Below, piece after piece: positions 36,506-38,489 of a DNA stretch of 38,489 nucleotides. This DNA is from Ktedonobacteria bacterium (GTDB taxonomy: Bacteria > Chloroflexota > Ktedonobacteria > Ktedonobacterales > JACDGC01). The position numbers and the translations under genes are program-made. The notes beneath the pieces are model-generated. The model searched no databases and had not been told where the DNA came from. It was given only the letters and a program-made list of their open reading frames with translations. Each line of letters starts with the position of its first letter. Positions within the stretch are counted from its first letter, which is position 1. Location of the stretch: positions 1-38,489 of the forward strand of contig DAIDHM010000160.1 of NCBI GenBank assembly GCA_027459705.1, given 5' to 3'.

Positions 36506-37611
36506 GGCTCCTCCTCGGCATCGGACGTCCTCACTATGAGCAACGATTCGCGCAACCGCCAGGTATAGCCGTGTGCCACATGGGCTATCCATCCCCGGAT
36601 ACGCGTCCGCATCGTCGCGATGGGGAGTTCACCAGCCTGATAGGCGCGATACATACTGCGCAGACGACGCGCGAAGGCCACGCCATTGCGGCGACGCAGA
36701 CGACGATGGGTGGGGAAGACCTGGAAACCCAGGAAAGGGAATCCCACTCGCACCGGTGTGACGGTACTCTCACGTACATGCAGAGTCATGCGTAGTTGAG
36801 AGGCAAGGAAGGCGATGATGGCCGCTTTCCAACGATGCAACGTGGCCTTATCGTTACTGAAGAGCAGGAAATCGTCGACATAGCGCAGATACGCCGGACA
36901 ACGCAATTCGCTCATGACGAAGAGGTCCAGCGGATGCAGGTAACAGTTAGCCCAGAACTGCGAGGTCTGGTTGCCAATGGGGAGGCCACGAGGTCGTAGC
37001 GCCGCGACTGTGGGATCATCGCCTGGGAAGACCACCAGAGTATATTGATCGACTAATTCTCCCACCCCACCTGCCAAAATGCGTTCACAGAGCCAGAGCA
37101 CCGCATCATCGCGCACGACGCGCGCCAGGTTGCGGCGCAAAATAGCATGATCGATGGAGGGGAAGCACTGGACAATATCACAACGCAGCACATATTTGTA
37201 GCGCCGGGCATACAGCTTCGCCTGGCGCAGGGCCTTATGGATACCCTTGCCGAGCCGATTGGCATAGGAGTGAGGGATAAAGCGTCGCTCATAGAGCGGT
37301 TCCAGAACATTGACCAGCGCATGATGGACAACGCGGTCGGCGAAAGGCGCCGCCGAGATGACGCGTGGTTTGGGGTCGGTGATGGTGAAACGACGATAGG
37401 GACCAGGCCGATAGGTCCGCGCGACGAGCCGGTCGCGTAAACGCAGGAGCCACCCTTCCAGATGATAATCAAAAGCGGCAACATCTGGCCGCGCGCGTTT
37501 GCCGCGCGCGGCCTGGCGATAGGCCTGTAATAACGCCTCAAAGGAACTGAGCCGCTCGAAAGGCGTCATTGCTGGTTCTACAGGCGCTTCATCCGGGTTG
37601 ACTGGCTCCAT
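36502..37611 (-). CDS. DGR reverse transcriptase
   Basis: This 369-residue enzyme copies TR RNA into cDNA with errors at adenines. The ATG at 37611 (MEPVNPDEAP) follows GAGAGGAG; the TTG seven codons earlier lies inside that site. Visible parts are an N-terminal region with FEALLQAYRQAARGK, motif A CDIVQCFPSID (D145), the DGR-type motif IGNQTSQ (residues 212-218, in place of the QG of other RTs) and catalytic YVDD (D246, D247). The later VGFPFLGFQVF follows. There is no maturase or endonuclease domain, and the length is typical for a DGR RT. It lies between the VR2 gene and avd on the same strand. Confidence 0.97.
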   Translation of the reverse strand: MEPVNPDEAPVEPAMTPFERLSSFEALLQAYRQAARGKRARPDVAAFDYHLEGWLLRLRDRLVARTYRPGPYRRFTITDPKPRVISAAPFADRVVHHALVNVLEPLYERRFIPHSYANRLGKGIHKALRQAKLYARRYKYVLRCDIVQCFPSIDHAILRRNLARVVRDDAVLWLCERILAGGVGELVDQYTLVVFPGDDPTVAALRPRGLPIGNQTSQFWANCYLHPLDLFVMSELRCPAYLRYVDDFLLFSNDKATLHRWKAAIIAFLASQLRMTLHVRESTVTPVRVGFPFLGFQVFPTHRRLRRRNGVAFARRLRSMYRAYQAGELPIATMRTRIRGWIAHVAHGYTWRLRESLLIVRTSDAEEEP

Positions 37612-37630
37612 CGCGCTCCTCTCCCCCTCC

Positions 37631-37655
37631 AAAAAATTTTTTCGCGCTACGCGCG
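37631..37655 (-). terminator. Terminator-like hairpin between VR2 gene and RT
   Basis: On the minus strand CGCGC-GTA-GCGCG is followed by AAAAAATTTTTT, and the RT ribosome binding site starts right after. It could limit RT expression to read-through from the VR2 gene. It is a near-copy of the hairpin at 34184-34207. Confidence 0.5.
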
Positions 37656-37751
37656 TTTGGGGACTACCCCACCGTGATCACGTTCCCCGAACGTATCACC
37701 CCACCACCATAAAAGAAAGCAAGAAAACAAGAACATTTTAGTGAGAGCCAG
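37650..37751 (-). repeat. 3' cassette of VR2 (shared with VR1)
   Basis: It is 101/102 identical to 34202-34303 and contains the last codons GAGSH, stop TAA, the 3' untranslated stretch and a hairpin. Its right end touches VR2. Together with the VR, a block of about 224 bases is common to both target genes. Confidence 0.93.
37674..37699 (-). promoter_or_regulatory. DGR hairpin downstream of VR2
   Basis: The sequence and structure are identical to the hairpin behind VR1: GTGAT, a bulged base, ACGTTC, a CCC loop, GAACGT, ATCAC. Conservation between two otherwise separate 3' ends suggests a function in homing. Confidence 0.6.
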
Positions 37752-38489
37752 CCCCCACCCCACGAACCAAGCGAAAACCACAGTCGTTGTAGCAGTTGCC
37801 TACGTTGTCCCAGCCGCGGTGCGCCGCGCGCGCGCCCCCGGAGAAGTCGACCCACGAACCGCCCCGCAGCACGTGATATTTTGTGTGATCGGCATTATCA
37901 TCACATTTTTGCTTGTCGAATGGATAGGGCAGGTAAATGGAGTGGCACCACTCCCAGACATTGCCGATCATGTCATGGCAGCCAGCGGGCGTCGTGTCGC
38001 GCGCTGCGTATGTCCCGATGCTGGTGGTCATCCCCGGGCTGCCCTGCTCGAAGATATTGGCCCGTCCGCGCTCCCATTTCGGCCCCCATGGATAGATGCG
38101 CCCATCCGTGCCCCGCGCGGCCTTCTCCCATTCCGCCTCGGTCGGCAGGCGCCAGGGTTCGCCCGTCACCTTTGCCAGCCAGGCGGCGTAATCGCGCGCG
38201 TTCTGCCAGCTCACCAACACGACAGGGTGGTCGGCGCGCTGCTGTTGCTGGATGGTCCAGGTCAGGGTCTTCTTGCGCCAGTCTTTGTTGACCGAATCCC
38301 AATCTGGGAACGTCGTATCCGGCGGGGCCTTGACCGCGGGATTGGCGGCGAGGTATTTGGCATACTCGGCGACGGTCACCGGATACGCCGCCATCTCATA
38401 GGCCGCGACATCGATGGCGTACTGTGGCTGTTCATCATCACGTGCTTCCGGGTCCTGGGCTTTATTGCTGCCCATCAGGAACTCGCCCG
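37738..38489 (-). CDS. DGR-diversified FGE-sulfatase (CLec) domain protein, N-terminus outside window
   Basis: The frame is open to the right edge, where it reads [15 protein letters not shown]; this Met is internal to the domain, so the start and any N-terminal effector lie outside. Visible motifs are [71 protein letters not shown] and CGFRLVRG, the FGE-sulfatase/C-type-lectin fold. The last 40 or so residues are VR2. It is probably a receptor and not a formylglycine-generating enzyme. It stands directly upstream of the RT and may share its transcript. Confidence 0.95.
   Translation of the reverse strand, partial: GEFLMGSNKAQDPEARDDEQPQYAIDVAAYEMAAYPVTVAEYAKYLAANPAVKAPPDTTFPDWDSVNKDWRKKTLTWTIQQQQRADHPVVLVSWQNARDYAAWLAKVTGEPWRLPTEAEWEKAARGTDGRIYPWGPKWERGRANIFEQGSPGMTTSIGTYAARDTTPAGCHDMIGNVWEWCHSIYLPYPFDKQKCDDNADHTKYHVLRGGSWVDFSGGARAAHRGWDNVGNCYNDCGFRLVRGVGAGSH
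37752..37872 (-). repeat. DGR variable repeat 2 (VR2)
   Basis: This is a 121-base counterpart of the TR. Seventeen positions differ and all are TR adenines on the coding strand. It encodes [20 protein letters not shown] and onward. The set of altered positions differs from VR1, so the two targets were diversified in separate events. Confidence 0.98.

Noticed and set aside
36502-37611. Group II intron or retron reverse transcriptase
   Set aside because: No maturase or endonuclease domain and no msr/msd; IGNQTSQ, Avd and TR/VR pairs identify a DGR.
37738-38489. Formylglycine-generating enzyme acting on sulfatases
   Set aside because: The family fold is present, but a DGR-rewritten C-terminus and absence of any sulfatase gene point to a binding domain; the same holds for the TIR fusion.

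Overview
The window looks like chromosomal DNA of a G+C-rich bacterium, most likely a member of the Chloroflexota (Ktedonobacteria-like). This placement is an inference. It rests on a very large MalT-type LuxR regulator with an N-terminal module I associate with Ktedonobacteria, on many paired ABC-2 exporters, on FGE-sulfatase-domain receptors, and on the general gene style. No 16S rRNA gene is present.

Layout. Positions 1-1964 form an A+T-rich island: an Rhs/YD-repeat scrap at the left edge, two small membrane proteins, a 48-codon ORF and an STM3941-like membrane protein, all on the minus strand. From 2789 to 5957 (plus) lie three extracytoplasmic proteins: a membrane-anchored beta-propeller, a triple-PKD protein and an anchored unknown. 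AcnA aconitase follows (6087-8798). Next come an ABC-2 exporter pair, a small membrane protein, the LuxR regulator, a GT2 glycosyltransferase with a polyprenyl glycosylphosphotransferase (exopolysaccharide), a PLDc_N/ATPase/permease operon, and a divergent OmpR/histidine kinase pair. A small gene at 22210-22547 appears interrupted by a 90-bp copy of the response-regulator gene. A divergent TetR/permease pair, tRNA-Val, tRNA-Leu and an acyl-CoA dehydrogenase come next. A minus-strand run (30128 to 26543) then encodes a receiver protein, a DUF1801 protein, a small unknown, a sigma-70-like factor and a PLD lipoprotein. A peptidase remnant, a DUF6194 protein and an MgtA-type P-type ATPase complete the left part.

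The highlight is at 34184-38489, minus strand: a complete diversity-generating retroelement (DGR). It has a DGR-type reverse transcriptase (36502-37611) and an Avd-like four-helix-bundle protein overlapping it by 4 bases (36131-36505). The template repeat TR is at 35967-36088. Two variable repeats form the C-termini of two FGE-sulfatase (C-type-lectin-fold) proteins: VR1 in a TIR-domain fusion (34290-35633) and VR2 in a protein that runs off the right edge (37738-38489). Aligning by eye, VR1 differs from TR at 15 positions and VR2 at 17, and all 32 changes fall on TR adenines of the coding strand. Both VR genes end in a near-identical 102-bp 3' cassette (101/102) carrying the stop codon and a hairpin, which the TR lacks. 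The arrangement suggests a TIR effector whose sensor face is rewritten by targeted hypermutation, possibly for defence or self/non-self recognition. The biological role is inference; the DGR itself is read directly from the sequence.
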